A stretch of 64,000 nt of DNA, taken from positions 24,198,774-24,262,773 of the forward strand of contig NC_050468.1 of the NCBI RefSeq assembly GCF_013373865.1, given 5' to 3'. Under the pieces are notes generated by a model. That model ran no database searches. It worked only from the letters and a program-made list of their open reading frames with translations, and had not been told where the DNA came from. A program made the translations under genes and the position numbers. This document shows, in pieces, positions 27,926 to 42,455 of this stretch (position 1 is the first letter of the stretch; every line of letters begins with the position of its first letter). The stretch comes from Monomorium pharaonis. Its lineage: Eukaryota > Arthropoda > Insecta > Hymenoptera > Formicidae.

Positions 27926-29059
27926 CCAGTTGGCGTCGCGGAGCCGGCGAGTATCACGGCGACTGCCACGGCAATGACGGCTAAAGCGACGAGGGTTCAT
28001 GGGGATGGAAAGGGGATGCGCATGCTCCCGAAGCTCTTCTCTCGCGTCCGATTAAACGCAGGTTTCTTCCATCCCTCGTCGCACCATCCCTCGTCATTGC
28101 AGATTCATTTTTGATCTCACGTTACTGTCGCGGCCGAGCGAAAAGCTAGTGGAAGAATTATTATTGTAGAATTCGAAAATAGCAAACGAACGAAATGCAA
28201 CTTTGAAACTATCGACCACTCTCTTTATGTAATTGTACTCGCGTTTTCCCGAGAATTCGTGTAAATGTAGAATCTAGCACAACTGTATGTCCGATTTACC
28301 GTAAAATATATCAGGCTATTGTTACATAACTCTTTTGTTATTATGCTATATTGTTTAAATTACGTCGTGTACATTTTATTAACAAAAAGTAATCGCGATT
28401 GAACGTTATGCCGCCGTTCATTTAAATGCAAATAAAGTTAATTGTATTTAGGTAAATTATATCAATAGAGAACTAATCAAAATAAGTTGCGAATATGTTT
28501 TCCGAGCTGCAATTTATTTACCACAACAATCTTCAATTAAGCTTTTGCAAAGTTAATCAAAATCCGTGTAGCATGCAATTGTATTCATTGAGACTGATAA
28601 AATCCTTATAAAATACATATATTTAAGCCCGATAACCAATTTAACAAAGAAAAAAAAATGCTAATCTTTTCCTTTTCAAAGTACAAGTGTATATACTTCC
28701 ATTTTGTTTTACGAGATGTCTACAATTTCTCGTAAGCATAGCTGACGTGACAATTTGCTCACACAGGGTCGAGCACCCTTTATAACAACTATTCACCCCG
28801 TTATTTTATTTCTACTTCGCACTACTATAAAATGTATTTCGATCTTTATGGGAGTGGCCCTTCTTTGCTCGTTAGTTTCAGAATAACTTCACGAGAATAC
28901 AAAGAAAGAATAAAGTTAAGATTGAAATATGTTGTTTCTATCTTTTAACTATCGGTAAAGGACGCACGATGCCATATGATGTCATCACTTTAATTTAAAA
29001 CTATTTGCGAAGAAAATCACTAAAAGATAACAGCTAATACTAACCGCGGGGTTTTGAAG
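27926..29059. other. Non-coding remainder of the GC island and downstream
   Basis: To about 28140 the sequence stays GC-rich, and the plus frame resumes after the TAG for about 60 codons with no start evidence. After that it is AT-rich with no supported feature. Confidence 0.5.
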
Positions 29060-29720
29060 TCGCTAGTCACAAATCTGCTATCAGATTTTTAAAATATAAA
29101 ATGGCGTATCCAATATAGTGGACAAAAGTAGCGTACTTTTATGCTTTTTAATTAATTACTTTAAAGCCTTGTTTTTTAAGGATTTTCAGGATCGTTGATT
29201 ATAAATTTGCTATCAAATTTTAAAAATGAAAAGTTATTCAGATTCAATGTAGCGGAGGAAAGTAGCAAACATTGATATTTTTTAATCACTTTTAAATTCT
29301 TGTTCTTATGGATTTTGGGGATTTCTGATTACGAATCTGTAATTAAATTTTTTAAATTCAAAATTTAATATGGCAAATAAAAATAAATTAAAAACTATAT
29401 ATTTTGACGCACTTTTTAATTATTTTGTTACAAAAAAACGCTTTTTAGTTAAAACAAGAAGTCGGGACGTGGAAATATTTAACTTGATCTTTATCTTATT
29501 GTTTTCATTTTAAAATAATTTACAATTACAAATTAAGAACAGTTATAGATAAAGTTTTGAAACTATTAAAGTATATAAAAATTTGTCTTCTTTGTCTGCT
29601 ATGTTAGATCTGCCATTAAAAATTTTGGAATTCTAATTCGTAATTAGCAACTCAAAAAATCCTTGTCACCAAAATTTTACAAATTTTAATTTAAAAAAAG
29701 CTTTCCGTCTGTTACTAGTT
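29060..29720. repeat. Diverged tandem repeat, ~130-bp period, with one inverted copy
   Basis: Three direct copies (starting about 29062, 29193 and 29325) share ordered words: TGATTACGAATCTG, AAAATATAAAATGG, GACAAAAGTAGC, TTTTTAATTA, then AAGGATTTT. A fourth, inverted copy lies at about 29585-29690 (CTAATTCGTAATTAGCAAC). It is a satellite-like or decayed composite repeat. Confidence 0.65.
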
Positions 29721-31293
29721 AATATTTAAACAATAATGCATTAACTTGTTTCGTTGTTACGATAAAATTAATATAGAAATATGCGATAAAGATAATACGG
29801 TAACATATATGGACGCGCTCACGTATTAGGAAAAGTATTCCATAACATAAGTATGCTAATTCTTATCATAAAGTTTTTTTGTACTGAACATAATGAATCC
29901 AATTCTCCGCGAATTTTTTCATCCGTTTGTATTTTCTCCGCAAAATAAATATGATAATGGCTGCCATAAAATTTCAAGCAGTCATTCATTTACTTTTAAA
30001 CTTCAATATTGTGTCCGGCTTATCTGAATCAGCAACGACGAATCATGACATATCAATGTTTTGTTGTTATCATTATTATTATTATTATTATTATTATTAA
30101 GAATGAAGAATTTGAGCAAAAAAAAGGGAACGCAACAATTTGCAAGAAAGTTACTCCTCGGAACAATTGCATATAAATATGAGTCTCTTATTACATGATA
30201 CGACAGGAATTTCCATAACTTGAAATAAGACAAGTATTGAATCAGATGTTCTAGCAAGAGGAAAGTTTTGAGAAATTTTATGGCCAGTAGGGATATTGCT
30301 TCGATACGATTCTTTTGAAATTTTGATGAAAATCCGTGAACGTAACGTTCTCATTCCCATTGGTTAAACTTTCAGTAGCTAATGCTTGCAATGGGATGGA
30401 TTACTCGCACGTGGCTTAACATAAACACGCTCACGAATGCATCGAATTTGAAAATTTATGAAATAATATAGCTGTTATATATCCATGTTATATTATAATT
30501 TTTTTGTATGGATAGCGGTAATTTGAAATTCATATTGATTATATATATTCGCGTTTATTCATTACAGCAAGTATTGTTGTTTATTCTATACTAAAGATTT
30601 TTTTTTAATACATTATTATTGTAAAAAAAAGTAATCAGGATCAAAATATTTTGTCAGATGTGCGCGTAAATATGTAATATGAAAAGATAAAAATAATCCG
30701 TGCATATTTACATATTAATAATTTATTTAATTTAGATGTGCGAGCATATATTAGCCATGTTAAAATATTTTGTACGTAAATATGACCTAAAAGTAATTAT
30801 ACGAATAAATCGGTTAAGAAAAATCAATATCAGATATTGCCATCATTTAATATGATAAATTAAAAAATAGATAGATAAATTTATTGATATGTTACTTTAA
30901 TAGAAACGTCTTGAAATAATCGATATCTTATAACTACTCTGACAAATATTTAACATTTAATGTAGTTTGATAATCTTCATGTTGAAAAAACTCAAATTGC
31001 TAAATTGTGGCACAAATCGTTAAGTTATTCCTGAGAAGACAAGTTATTAATAAAATGTATTACGTACACTTCACAACAGTATCTAAATAAAAAAAAGCTG
31101 TATAGAATTGCTTACTTATAGAATATTTAATCAGAATTCATAATTGTAAATATGAATTAACCAAGTAAGTAGAAAGAAGCTAGACGACAGAATTTTATTC
31201 ATATTTATGTATATCGCATTATAAAATAGCTGTCTTTCATATATGTATATAGATTTTATCACATTGTGTGTCTTATTTAATGTGTAACCCTCA

Positions 31294-31333
31294 AGCTATT
31301 TATTATTTTTATAATTAAAAATAATAAATAGCT
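31294..31333. repeat. Perfect hairpin
   Basis: AGCTATTTATTATTTTT and its exact inverse enclose a short loop. AT-rich, probably a solo MITE remnant or chance palindrome. Confidence 0.6.
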
Positions 31334-32214
31334 GTTTCATTATATAATTTATGGACGCATAATAAAAACAAATAAAATCGTTTTTAATCTTGTGCTTTAC
31401 TAATATTATTCTTTTACTGACTATTTTTTCTGCTAAAATGAAAATACATACTATAAAAAAAAAGTGTTAATTCAAACAAATTATTATTTTAATTTAATTA
31501 AAATTTATAGTTTTAGTTTTATCGAATATAATCGAATTATTTTACTAATTGCTTTTATCAACAAAAAATTTGAAAGTATAATTTTTATCGCATTTCTATT
31601 TGTTTTATAAAACTGACTGTACTAGAACGTAGAAAATAATATCAAATACAGATAAAGTGGAGCAAATTACTCAAGCGCAGTTTGTTTCATTCACAATGAA
31701 TATATTTAGTATTTTCATTACCAGTATTTGAAGAGTATTTTACGTTTGCACAAGTGTTATAAAGCGGCAATATTGTATTTTGTAATCCTAACTTTAAACC
31801 GTATTTTCAGATTCTATCGTTTTTTACAGGGCAATAACAGCGACATAACTAAAAAAGATAAAGTGGCGAAGCCATAGCTTACCGAGTATGTACATACATT
31901 TATCGCTTGAATGTACTACTAAAAACAAGAAGTTAACAAGAACATTGGTTATAACTGCATATTACCGATACACGTTTATACAGGTAAAAACAGGTAGAAA
32001 CTAACAAATTGTACACCCAAAACTATAGTTTTATTTTGTTTTTAAAAGTACACATGAAAAAAAATATTAAACCTTGCACAGAAAAAAAAGTTAATATTAA
32101 ATCAATAATTATTGTCTAGTATATAAACAAAAATAAAATTTTTGGAAAGAGTTTTAAAACTTGAAATTTTTACAAAATATTATAATAGACATGTAAAAAG
32201 TACAATATCATTGT

Positions 32215-32215
<1 letters not shown>

Positions 32216-32259
<44 letters not shown>

Positions 32260-32266
32260 TATATAA
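32216..32266. repeat. (TA)n microsatellite
   Basis: About 25 TA units, flanked by ATTGTTTATATG and the inverse ATATAAACAAT. Confidence 0.93.
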
Positions 32267-35200
32267 ACAATATAACCAGTTTATAAAAAAAAAGTTTTGC
32301 ATAGTTTTATCAAGAAAAATATATTTATCCTTATTTAATAATAATTTTTACAATTTAAGAGGAAGAAAATGTCAAATATTAACAATATCTCCAATTTTAC
32401 AGCGATTTAAAGTCGAAGTTGCTTGGAATCCATCCTGTGTGACATTTACATTTAAAAAAAGTGTAATAGCGAAGAGTTAAAAATTTTTTAGAACATATAT
32501 AAGTAAAATAATATTCAAAAATTCTAAAAGATTCTTAATTAAAAAATATTGTTAATATCCAATTTTTTTTTCTTAACTTGTTAAAATTATTATTAAAAAT
32601 TAATAATATATATTTTTCGATAAAAATTTCTTTTGTTAAGTAGGTAATATTTGTTTAAGGCTATTAATTTTTTCAAAAAAGAATATTTTATATTTTTACT
32701 TTTATGAGATTGTTGATTTAATACTTTTAATATTTTTGTACACCGAGAAAAACTGCATTTATATATACATTTAAAATATACATTAAAAAAAATAAATTTA
32801 AGATTTAATTAGTTTTAATATCTTTTAAATTAAATTTTAATTACATTTGAAAGTGTGATAAAAAATTTAAAAATTGTAATTTAAACGTCATTTTATTTTG
32901 TACACTATTTTTTATAGACTATTTCAATTTCAATATTGTAGTATTTATAGACATTGTAGTATTTATACAGAATAACGTAACTTACAATATACGTTCTCGA
33001 TTGAGATTAAAAATATTATATATATAAGTTATCAAATACATTATTTTCTCGAAGAATCAATTGAATATGAAATTGAATTCGCTTTCCACAGGCAAAGACA
33101 TAGTGCTTTAAAAAATAAATAAGGAAATCAATAATGTCGACAGAAAAAGATTTTCTCTGCCGAGATTTTCTCATTTATACGAAGATTTTATTATTCTGAT
33201 ATAACGTCTCCATTGCAGTTCTCGAGTAATTAAAACGAAGTATATAAATGCATGTGACTGAAAGTTACTTTAGATTACTTTAAGATTTATCAATCTGTTT
33301 TAATAGTAAAAAATAGTTATTATGATAATTGCCATTATATTAAATTAACAAATTGGTTAATGTATTGTTTTATATAATATTATTTTACACATTATTTCTA
33401 ATATTAAGTTTTTCTCTATAATAATGTTTATGTAATATTTTGTCGTTGACTGATTTCAATACTTCTCTGGCAAAATATCAAATGTCACTCTTAACTTTTT
33501 AAAAGTTTTTATCTTAAAAAGTTTTTAAAAAAACCCAATAAATAGACCTTTAATAAAATTTAAAATATAAGAATAAGATAGAATAATAAAATAGGAAATT
33601 AAGAAGCCAAAGTGTAACTTTGTTTTTAAAAAATATGACAATATAAAATCATTTTCGTCATTAAAACATGTATAAAATTAGCGCATGTCATGAAATTAAA
33701 TCTCTATCTTAGAAAAGGACACTAATCAAGGAAAGATCTCACTGACTGCATTTTACGTTGGAGAGAAAATTGTATACAACCTAATAAATGAATGAATGAA
33801 ATATATAGCCTTAACAATATGACATTTCTCTCATGAATGAATAGATATTTCCAATTATATACATGGCTTATACGAAGAGAAATGGAAAATCGAGCGATGT
33901 CGAAGCAGAATTGAAACGCGAAATGATAGAAATAGGATTTGTTACCTCAACATATCGCCAGTCATGAAGTGATTTATATATGACAAACGTCAAGATAGTA
34001 TTTTCAAACGAATGGGATGAGAGAGCAAGGATCCAGAACTTTGACCCGACAGAGATTTATCGAAGCGTATATTACCTACTCTCAGAGTTCGGGTGAATAC
34101 ATCTAGAAAATCGTCGCTAATCCATTATCCCAAGCAATCAGAGTCAAAACATACTCTCGTTAATCGCTCGTTCATCACGTTTCTTCATTTATTTCGGTTT
34201 TGTAGTTCGCTTTCCTTACAAATGGTAGTTGTTATCTCAAACAACTATCAATTGTTATCATCAATCATTGTCTGTTCACAATGAGTAGTGATTATTCTTA
34301 TAATTGATTAATATATACATTTCCATCTATATTTCATATACATATACAGATTAACTTTGATCCCGGTTTAATTTATCCTTGATCTTTCTAATAATAAGAT
34401 AATTGATAGAAATAGACATAAATATTGTAATACAAATAAATTTTTCAAATTTGTTCTTAATTACGATTTGCACAATGCATTTCATCAAATGTATAGGAGT
34501 GCGATGCCACGTGTAACTTTAATTCCTTTCAACGCATGCCACGTAATGAGCGCAATACTTTCAAACTAATTAATTGAGCGATTGCTCGCTGAAGGAATAT
34601 TTCTGTGTATAAGCGGCAAATACAGCTTCTCTCTTTCGTTTTCTCTTCATCAAGCTTTGTCAGGATGTAAAGCCGGATATATTTTCTTTCTTTTCAGAGA
34701 GAAGATTTCTCAGGCACGAGGTACTCTCATTCCTACAATGCGTTTGTCATGTTATTGCGTATTGCACATCGTAAATCTGTTGTTCCGCAAACGTGTATAC
34801 AAATATGGTTGTGTCATTGCCGGCGCGGAAATTTATCGGGACACGTCGCAAGTGGAGAATACACGCGCGTGTCTCCAGCGCGTGTCACACACGCCTACGG
34901 CACGCCTACAGATCCCTAATATTACCAGACACCAAAGGGTGTGAATTATTTGTTCGTGCCGAACGCGGGATAGACGTCCCGTTTGTCCGCTCGCCGGGTT
35001 TTATATCCCGAAATTTCCCGATGTCACAGGGAGACCAATGATTCGACGCGTGATCAGTGATTTACTGTCTGCCCTCGGTTCCTTTTATATTCGAAATTCG
35101 ATGGTCTTGCAATACTAGCAGGTCGGCGGTTTATTCTATCTGGTCATCTGCGAGGGAACAATTGACGAAAATTAGATTTGCCGCGAAAGCGACGGGATGT

Positions 35201-37703
35201 AGAAAAACGTAATAATTCATTTATTGGTTTATTTATTTATTATCCACGAAAGAAAAGTCTTCTGGAAATTTTGTGTTGTGCTCCCACGGTTTTAAATAAG
35301 ATTAATTATATAAATCCAACATTTTGAAATTATTTTTTTTAATTTTTAGCAGATTATTAATATAAGCACTGCTTCTAATTTATCGCTTGTTATTTGGATT
35401 ACTTTGTCACACGTAATCTCGTCGGAGTTATTATCTCAGATTCTCTTTCCCATTTATTTAATCTTGTTTCGTTGTTCTACAGTTAGTGTGTGTATTAAAG
35501 ATAAAACAAAATTTAAACTGTTCTTTCTGATCTTATTAACTTACGGATGCAAAAACAATTAAAAGCATACGTTATAATAACACTGTATAAGTCTCCATCA
35601 ATTAAGACGCGTGTATTAAATAATAAGTGAATATAAACCAATAAATAAAAATGCAACTAATAAATATAAACTTTATTCGATTATAGCTTTTGTGCTGATA
35701 TTTCTTGTGTGATTTTATATATTTCTCTAAGTTCATTAAGCTGTGCGCTGAATAAATTTTTGATCTTTGACACAATTGTATAATAAAAAATGCTATTTTT
35801 TACAATAAAATCATTTACATTTATTTAAAAAGATATATAAAATTAAGAAATATCGGTACAAAGATCCTATGATCGAGTAAGACTTGTATTTATTAATTAT
35901 GTGTCTTCGTTAATTAAGTAGTACAATGCTGATTATTTTAACTAGATTTTCCAAGAAGAAAGTTGTACATTAAAAAGTTATGCTTTGAATACATTTATGT
36001 CGAAATATTCGCAACTTCTGACTGTGGAGATTGGATTGTATATACATTGCCCGGAAAAAAGCAAAAAAGTTCGGTCGCAAATAAACTCAAAAGCAATATA
36101 TTCGGTCTTGTCAATAGCTTTTAAATCAATACACTACTGCAAACTCATTCTGTGTCGTTCCAGTTTGTTGTCGGCATTTTTTTAATGTCTTATGCAAGAG
36201 AATATTGCCCCGCCCTTGTTTTTAAAATGAGAACTACCTTAGATTTATGCGAGTTGGATAGGTGTTTAAACTTTCAGGCACAGGCAATATATCTTCTGAA
36301 TATTTCTGCAATAAAATTACTACTCGACAGGGATAAGTAACCGTGTAAACATCACATCGAAAGATATCAAGTTCTCAATCGTTCTCGATGTTCATCCTCC
36401 TTTCCTCTCTGTAAATTGTCGATTGTCGTAAAGTTTATTTAGAAATAAAAATACAGCTGACTATGATTGCACGAATAATATACACATAGTTGCAGTAGTT
36501 TTAATATAGCAAGATTAAAGCTTACCGACTTAACTCTTTGTTAAAGGGGTTCGTTTGAAATCTACAAGTTTACATATTACGTCCACGAAGTTTATTATGA
36601 AATAAGATCTACAACGCGTCCTTTATTTAAACGAACTAATCTGTCGGATCCGTTATGCTAAAAGCTACATAAAAAGATCACAAAGTCTCATTAAATACGC
36701 CGAAAGCTCGGAAAAACTTACTTGTATTTCTGTATTTACACGTATAATATATTTTTTATAATATAATATTAAAAAATATGTCATCTATCTTCTTTCTATT
36801 TTAAATGCAAATTTATAATTTCATTTATATAAAAGAATTATACACAAATACAAAAAAGAAAATTAAAGTTTGTACCTTAATTCAAGATATGATATTAACA
36901 ACAGTCTCTTTCTTTTTTCTTCCCCCACCCCATATACACACAAAGTCCGATAAATAAAAAAAATAAAAGTAAAAAATTAATTACACAATACTTATGTTGA
37001 ATCTCATTTAAAACAGGTAAAAAGAAATTTCTCTGTAATATCTATGTATATTTTTCTAGGAGATAAATTTAACAATTGACAAACTATTATTTTTAATTAC
37101 TTGGGACATTTGTAACTTTGACTTCAAAGTCGTCATGCAAATTAATTAATAACTACGTAAAATTAATAAAAATTATAGTAATGACAAAACCTGCTAACAA
37201 AAAGGAAATGATTTTCCAAAATACATATTTCACGTATGATTATATCAAAAGCCATAGATTGCTTTATAAAGTAATCTGTAGGTCTAAAGTAGATTTTCCA
37301 CCAGAAAAATGAAACAGTTCATAGAAATGCTCTAGTAAAGTGAGAGTAGAAAGTTCTTTACAAAATGAATAATTACCGCAAGGGATTCTTCCAAGTTGCT
37401 TTAATCAGTTTCTGCCGCAGCTCATTAAGAACTTATTTTTTTTAATTTATTATAATTTTCTTTTACCGCTTCTAGTATTAAATTAGTAATATTTTGTATA
37501 AAAAATGTTAATAACAGTTTTTTCTCTTTCTCTGCCTCTTACGCCCACATATTTAAATAGCAAAATAATGTTATAATTACGGTAAATTTTAATCACAAAA
37601 TGATTAACTAAACGTCCTAAATTAAGTTTTTATAAAACGAAAATGGTGTCGATGTGTTACATATTCACGGACATCATTTTCTAACGACTCGTTGACGACA
37701 AAG

Positions 37704-37823
37704 ACGTAGTCTACAATGAAGCCGTAAGAAATTGGCTAATCACAATTGAGCATTTTTATAAAAATTGTCTGTGATTGGTCAATTTCTTATGGCTTAAAGC
37801 TCAAGTCTTTATTGTAGACTACG
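37704..37823. mobile_element. 120-bp hairpin MITE
   Basis: CGTAGTCTACAATGAAG at 37705 and its inverse ending near 37822 form the ends. Inner arms (AAGAAATTGGCTAATCACA and inverse) nearly close the hairpin. No coding content. Confidence 0.8.
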
Positions 37824-38345
37824 CCAAAAATGAAGTTAATACTTGACTTTAATTTTGACGTTTTAATATACAACAAAGTTTTGAATATCTTGTTGATAGT
37901 TATAACATCCCTCAGAACACAGCAAAATTCCAAAAAGGTTATGATAATCTTGAATTATAAGATAATAACATTCCACGGACATTAATAAACCTGCCATTAC
38001 TTCTTAAGGTATTTAAGGTAGAAAAATAAAAAAATATGTATTTTTACTTTGTTCCTTATTGTTCATCACTACGCGGTTACCTTCAATCAGAAAAGCGGTT
38101 ACCCATCCATCTATTATACATTATCAATGTTTCTGATCTCAAAGATCGTACAAATTGACACTTCGTGATGATCCATGAACACTTGATGTTTATTGATTTA
38201 TTATAAGTCAATTCAATATTTTCAGAAAGAAGAGAAACATGTATAATTAAATTATATTTTTATAAATAACAATAAAAGTTTTTTACTCATTTTTAAAATA
38301 CATATATAATTTTAAAATGCAAAAAACAATTATTCTTTGTTATAT

Positions 38346-38369
38346 AGCCCAACTCACAAGTTGGGCTTT
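38346..38369. repeat. Short perfect GC-containing hairpin
   Basis: AGCCCAACT, a CAC loop and AAGTTGGGCT form a tight stem-loop in AT-rich DNA. It resembles a small structural element, but no RNA class is assigned. Confidence 0.5.
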
Positions 38370-38430
38370 CACAAAGTAAGTCACTAGAAATTTTTGTCTT
38401 GATATCCCAATACAATAGAATAGAAAGGAA

Positions 38431-38521
38431 TATCTCAATAAAACAGTACGTGAAATCCACGTTTCTATATGGATTCCACGTGGATTTAACGAGAATTTCA
38501 TGTACTGTTTTATTGGAGTAT
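38431..38521. mobile_element. 91-bp inverted-repeat MITE
   Basis: TCAATAAAACAGTACGTGAA and its inverse TTCATGTACTGTTTTATTGG end an element with a nested GAAATCCACG/CGTGGATTT palindrome inside. Only chance ORFs cross it. Confidence 0.75.
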
Positions 38522-39561
38522 ATTATTCAAAAACGGCGTGCGCGCGCGCGTCGGATCTATTTTAAAGCATATGAAAAAAAGTCTCTTTGTGATTTATATT
38601 ATATTAAAATAATTTGCGTATTTAATACTATTTTCCATTTTCAACTTGTAAACATGTCGAAATCGGCTATAGCATTTGCATACAAAAAGCTCAAAGCAAA
38701 ATCAATTGAACAGTAAAAATCAATATCGCTTGAGCTGTGAAACTCAATAACAGACAAGAGAGATCGGTAGGCGCACACAAACACAATCACAAACTTAAAA
38801 GCATGAACTATGCAGTCAATCAATGGAATATCGATTAATGATCTTTGATTGCTCACAAAGTAAAAGTAAAAACTATTGCGACTTCGATATTTTTGGTTAC
38901 CATATTTTAAATTAATTTTTATCCTATTTTATTCAAAGTTACTATATTTGTTCTAAAAAAAAAAAAAATACTTTCTACATCACATGTTTACACATAAAAA
39001 TGCTAAAAAGTAAGTTCATGTAAAGAATTTTTATCATACTTTAGGTGCTTGTACTAATAATTAATATGTGAATAGATTCTAATTAAAATTTGATTGAAGA
39101 GGTGAATGCCATTAATTACAATTGTACATACAAAATGATTAGCATCCATCAATTTATGATGCGACAATTGACGAAAAGATGCAAATAATTCATTCGAAAA
39201 GTAAATTTGTTTCCATTCCAAATAGAGCGCGCTAACTAATCAATAATTTCAAATGTTGATTTTTCAATACTTTATAAAGTAGATCGAGACGAAATCACAT
39301 TTAAATATTTATTAGTTTTTTATAAATTAGCCTCAGCAAGCGTTGTCATTTCGCCGATGGTAAAAACAGACGGCAAAACACAAATATATTTGCCTCAAAC
39401 GAAAAAACTGAGAATTTGTGTTGCACGTATTATACATTTAATACAATGTATCCAACTGATTGTTTGATATAAATAATTCACTCTTTAAAAGCGCGTAAAT
39501 CTAATCCTACGCGTTAATGCGTTTCACTGGCTGCAATCGTGTCGAAGATATACATTCACTC

Positions 39562-39614
<53 letters not shown>

Positions 39615-40918
39615 GCACGCACACACGCACGCACGCACGCACGCACATTTTATTACTTTCTACATTATTCATAAACAAACAAGGTATTGCTCGTTTCACC
39701 ACAAACAGTCGCGACAGCATACTATAACGGGATAAGACCAGATAAGACGCGATAATTTATTACGCGCTTTGTTCATCCACGGTAGTCATCCGTAACTTCC
39801 GCATGCCGTACATTTGCTTAACTCTAATAGATTAATCCTGATAAAGGAAAACATTTATTAAATTACATAACAAAATAATAAAAAATTAGAATCTGTAATT
39901 ATGTAAGTATATTTACAAAATGAAATTTGAAAGAAAATTGTTCAATAATTGAAAAGAGTATTATAGCTTTTTACTATGTAAAAAACAAAAATTAATTCAT
40001 ATGCATATTTACAAAAATGTATAATTATTCCTGAAGTATAAAGTAAAAATATTATAACATTACAGTCATACAGAAATATTACAGTCAATACAGTAAAATT
40101 TTTAATAAAAAATTCGTTTCACAAATAATTGCAAAATGTTAATATCTCAAACTTTTTTTGTTTAATATTTTACAAATATGAATTGAAAATTTTGTGGCAA
40201 TGAAGTGTCATTTTGCGAAGCGAGATATTAATTGTTAAAATAAACGACTAATCAGATTAGGTACCTGGCGACATATAATAACAAAATTAATCGGTTCAAA
40301 TTAATGCGTATTGTTGTATTTAATAAATAACAAATGTTACAATAAACATAAATAAAGCAATAAATGTGCAATAAAGTTAACGATTAAGAGGATCTTGAAG
40401 CAAATTAATTATTGATGTTTTTATTAGCAAACAAATTTTTTATGTATCTTTAATCTAACATTGTAATTTAGATTTAAATAAATATTTTAATACATTTAAC
40501 TAAAAAAGTTTAGTATTTTTTGTAAAGCTTAGTCATATTAAATACGCCATTATTAATTTTCAAAAAATACCCAAATCTAGTAAAAAGGCAATGAGTGAAT
40601 ACAATTTAAAGCTAAAAAATTTTTTTATTAATATTTTGATAAGATATTTGCAAGAAACATGCATTAATAAAAAAATATTTATACGTGTGCATGTATGCGT
40701 GTATAATAATAATGTAAATATTATTTTCTTGTATACCTATCAAATATATAAATAAAATCTGTCCAATTCAAATTATAGCAGTTTGAAGTCGGTCCAGTAT
40801 TGTTTGTTCCGTTAAAAGCCAACCAATTGGTAAATATGTGCTGCTCAGAAAATAAGATGTATATGCTCAAATCACATTTGTTCTTTAAATCTAATATCTG
40901 TATTTCTAGTTAAGCTTT
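38522..40918. other. Non-coding, no supported gene
   Basis: AT-rich with an (AC)n/(GCAC)n tract (listed). The alternating purine-pyrimidine stretch GCGTGCGCGCGCGCG lies at about 38536-38550. No gene or RNA was recognised. Confidence 0.6.
39565..39647. repeat. (AC)n and (GCAC)n compound microsatellite
   Basis: About 45 bp of AC dinucleotides pass into GCAC repeats. The His/Thr-rich ORFs here are artefacts. Confidence 0.97.
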
Positions 40919-41008
40919 GCATTAAAGGCTCCTTATCTTCAAATGCTCTATAGCCAATAAAATAATCCGTAGAGCATCTGAAGACAAACTTTAGGTCTTG
41001 AATGCAAG
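40919..41008. repeat. Imperfect 90-bp inverted repeat
   Basis: GCATTAAAGGCTCCTTATCTTCAAATGCTC-type sequence pairs with its inverse ending TTGAATGCA (longest identity around AGAGCATYTGAAGA). Small MITE-like hairpin. Confidence 0.55.
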
Positions 41009-41130
41009 ATCAGACTATGAATAAGAGTATAAAACTCAATCAGTTTCCTTTTTTATCCAACTATATATAATTATATATTAATATTATAGAGTAAAAAGTA
41101 ATAATTGCCAGTAATCTCTATCTATATATA

Positions 41131-41512
41131 CAGGGTGTCCCTGAACATGTTGGTCAACGCTCGTAAAAAGGTAGAAGGGATTGTGATGAACGTAAAAGTC
41201 CAATATTGTCTTGAGTTAGGTCCACTAATAATCGTAGGTATTAGCGTATGGAATCTGCAAAAATCTAATTAATTTCTATCGTAATTGTGAACAATAAATT
41301 AATGAAATTATTGTACATTCACGATAGATCTTTTTTTCCGTGTCATAGCTCGAGCGAATCGAGCTCTTCCCTCGGTGCGCTCTCATTCGCACAATTTGAA
41401 AAATTAATACCTCGATATTGGTGGACCTAACCAAAGACAATATTGAACTTTTATGCTCATCTCGATTCCTTCTACCTTTTTACGAGCGTTTACCAACATG
41501 TTCAAATACACC
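41131..41512. mobile_element. MITE with ~95-bp terminal inverted repeats (CAGGGTGT type)
   Basis: CAGGGTGTCCCTGAACATG at 41131 pairs with an inverse arm ending near 41512. The arms share ACGCTCGTAAAAAGGTAGAA and CAATATTGTCTT. A central 180-bp region is unique and mildly GC-rich. No transposase ORF, so it is non-autonomous. Confidence 0.85.
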
Positions 41513-42455
41513 TATCATTTTATATATTTAAAGAACAAATAACATAATATAGAATATGTTAGAATAACTACAGAAAATAGAATATTTAATGTTGCCTAAA
41601 ATAATTTTTATTAATATTTAACATGTGCCATTGAACAAGTAATCAGGAAAAGAAGGAAAATAAAATAATTATTGCATTAATATTCAGTTCAGCTGTTGTA
41701 ATTGAATAAACAATACAATCTTTATAGAAAATCAAGTAGATTAATATGTAACTATGTAATAATTTATATTGACGTTTAAAATTATATCAGATTTACGTAG
41801 AATCGCTACACAAATTAATATTTCAAAAATAAATCGTTCAAAATAATTTTAAGCTTATTTAGCATTATAAAGAAAAAAAACAATTTCAGTTTTGAAACTA
41901 TTTGATGAAAATATCTGATATCTTGCAGTAGACTCTTGCAGTATGCAAAAAGTTGATAATAACAATTTAGTTAGTTGTTATCTTACATATTATTTTATAT
42001 ATTACATATGTAATGTAAAGCTAAATGACCCAAAAGTTTTGCATATAAACATTATCTAAATCTTGTATGATAAATAGGTATAACGCGGTAACATTTATTT
42101 AGTATTTTTTGATCACTTTTCCCTGAGATGTATATATAATGACTATAAAAATAAGAAAAAACAATTGTTCTATCTAAACATAAACAATTATTAGTAATCC
42201 ATTTATAAAATTAACGTATACAGCTAACTCAAATATGCTTTATATTATACAACTCAAGTATTAATGTAAAATTAAATTGTGTATCGATATGTTAAAATTA
42301 ATTTAAAAAACGCAATGAATTAAAGCAATATAATAAAACTAAACATAAAAAATTAATTAACAAGTTAAACACTTAAAAAATACATAGTTGCGTCTTGAAC
42401 AGAAAATGAAGTTAAAATATAGTAACTTATAAAAGTACTTATATAAAACAGAAAA
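41513..42455. other. AT-rich sequence downstream of coilin
   Basis: It probably includes the coilin 3' UTR. The first AATAAA on the minus strand that I see is near 42098-42093, about 360 nt past the stop. No other gene. Confidence 0.5.

Larger units (their letters stand above)
29721..37703. other. Long non-coding stretch, no supported gene
   Basis: Contains (TTA)n at 30070-30099, a perfect 17-bp-arm hairpin at 31294-31333, (TA)n at 32216-32266 and a GC-richer patch at 34.6-35.2 kb. The patch has frames of up to 120 codons, but their starts are TTG or GTG and no domain is visible. The rest is AT-rich. Confidence 0.6.

Noticed and set aside
34582..35041. ORFs of 120 and 82 codons in a GC-richer patch
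   Set aside because: They start at TTG or GTG, overlap in different frames, and show no recognisable domain.
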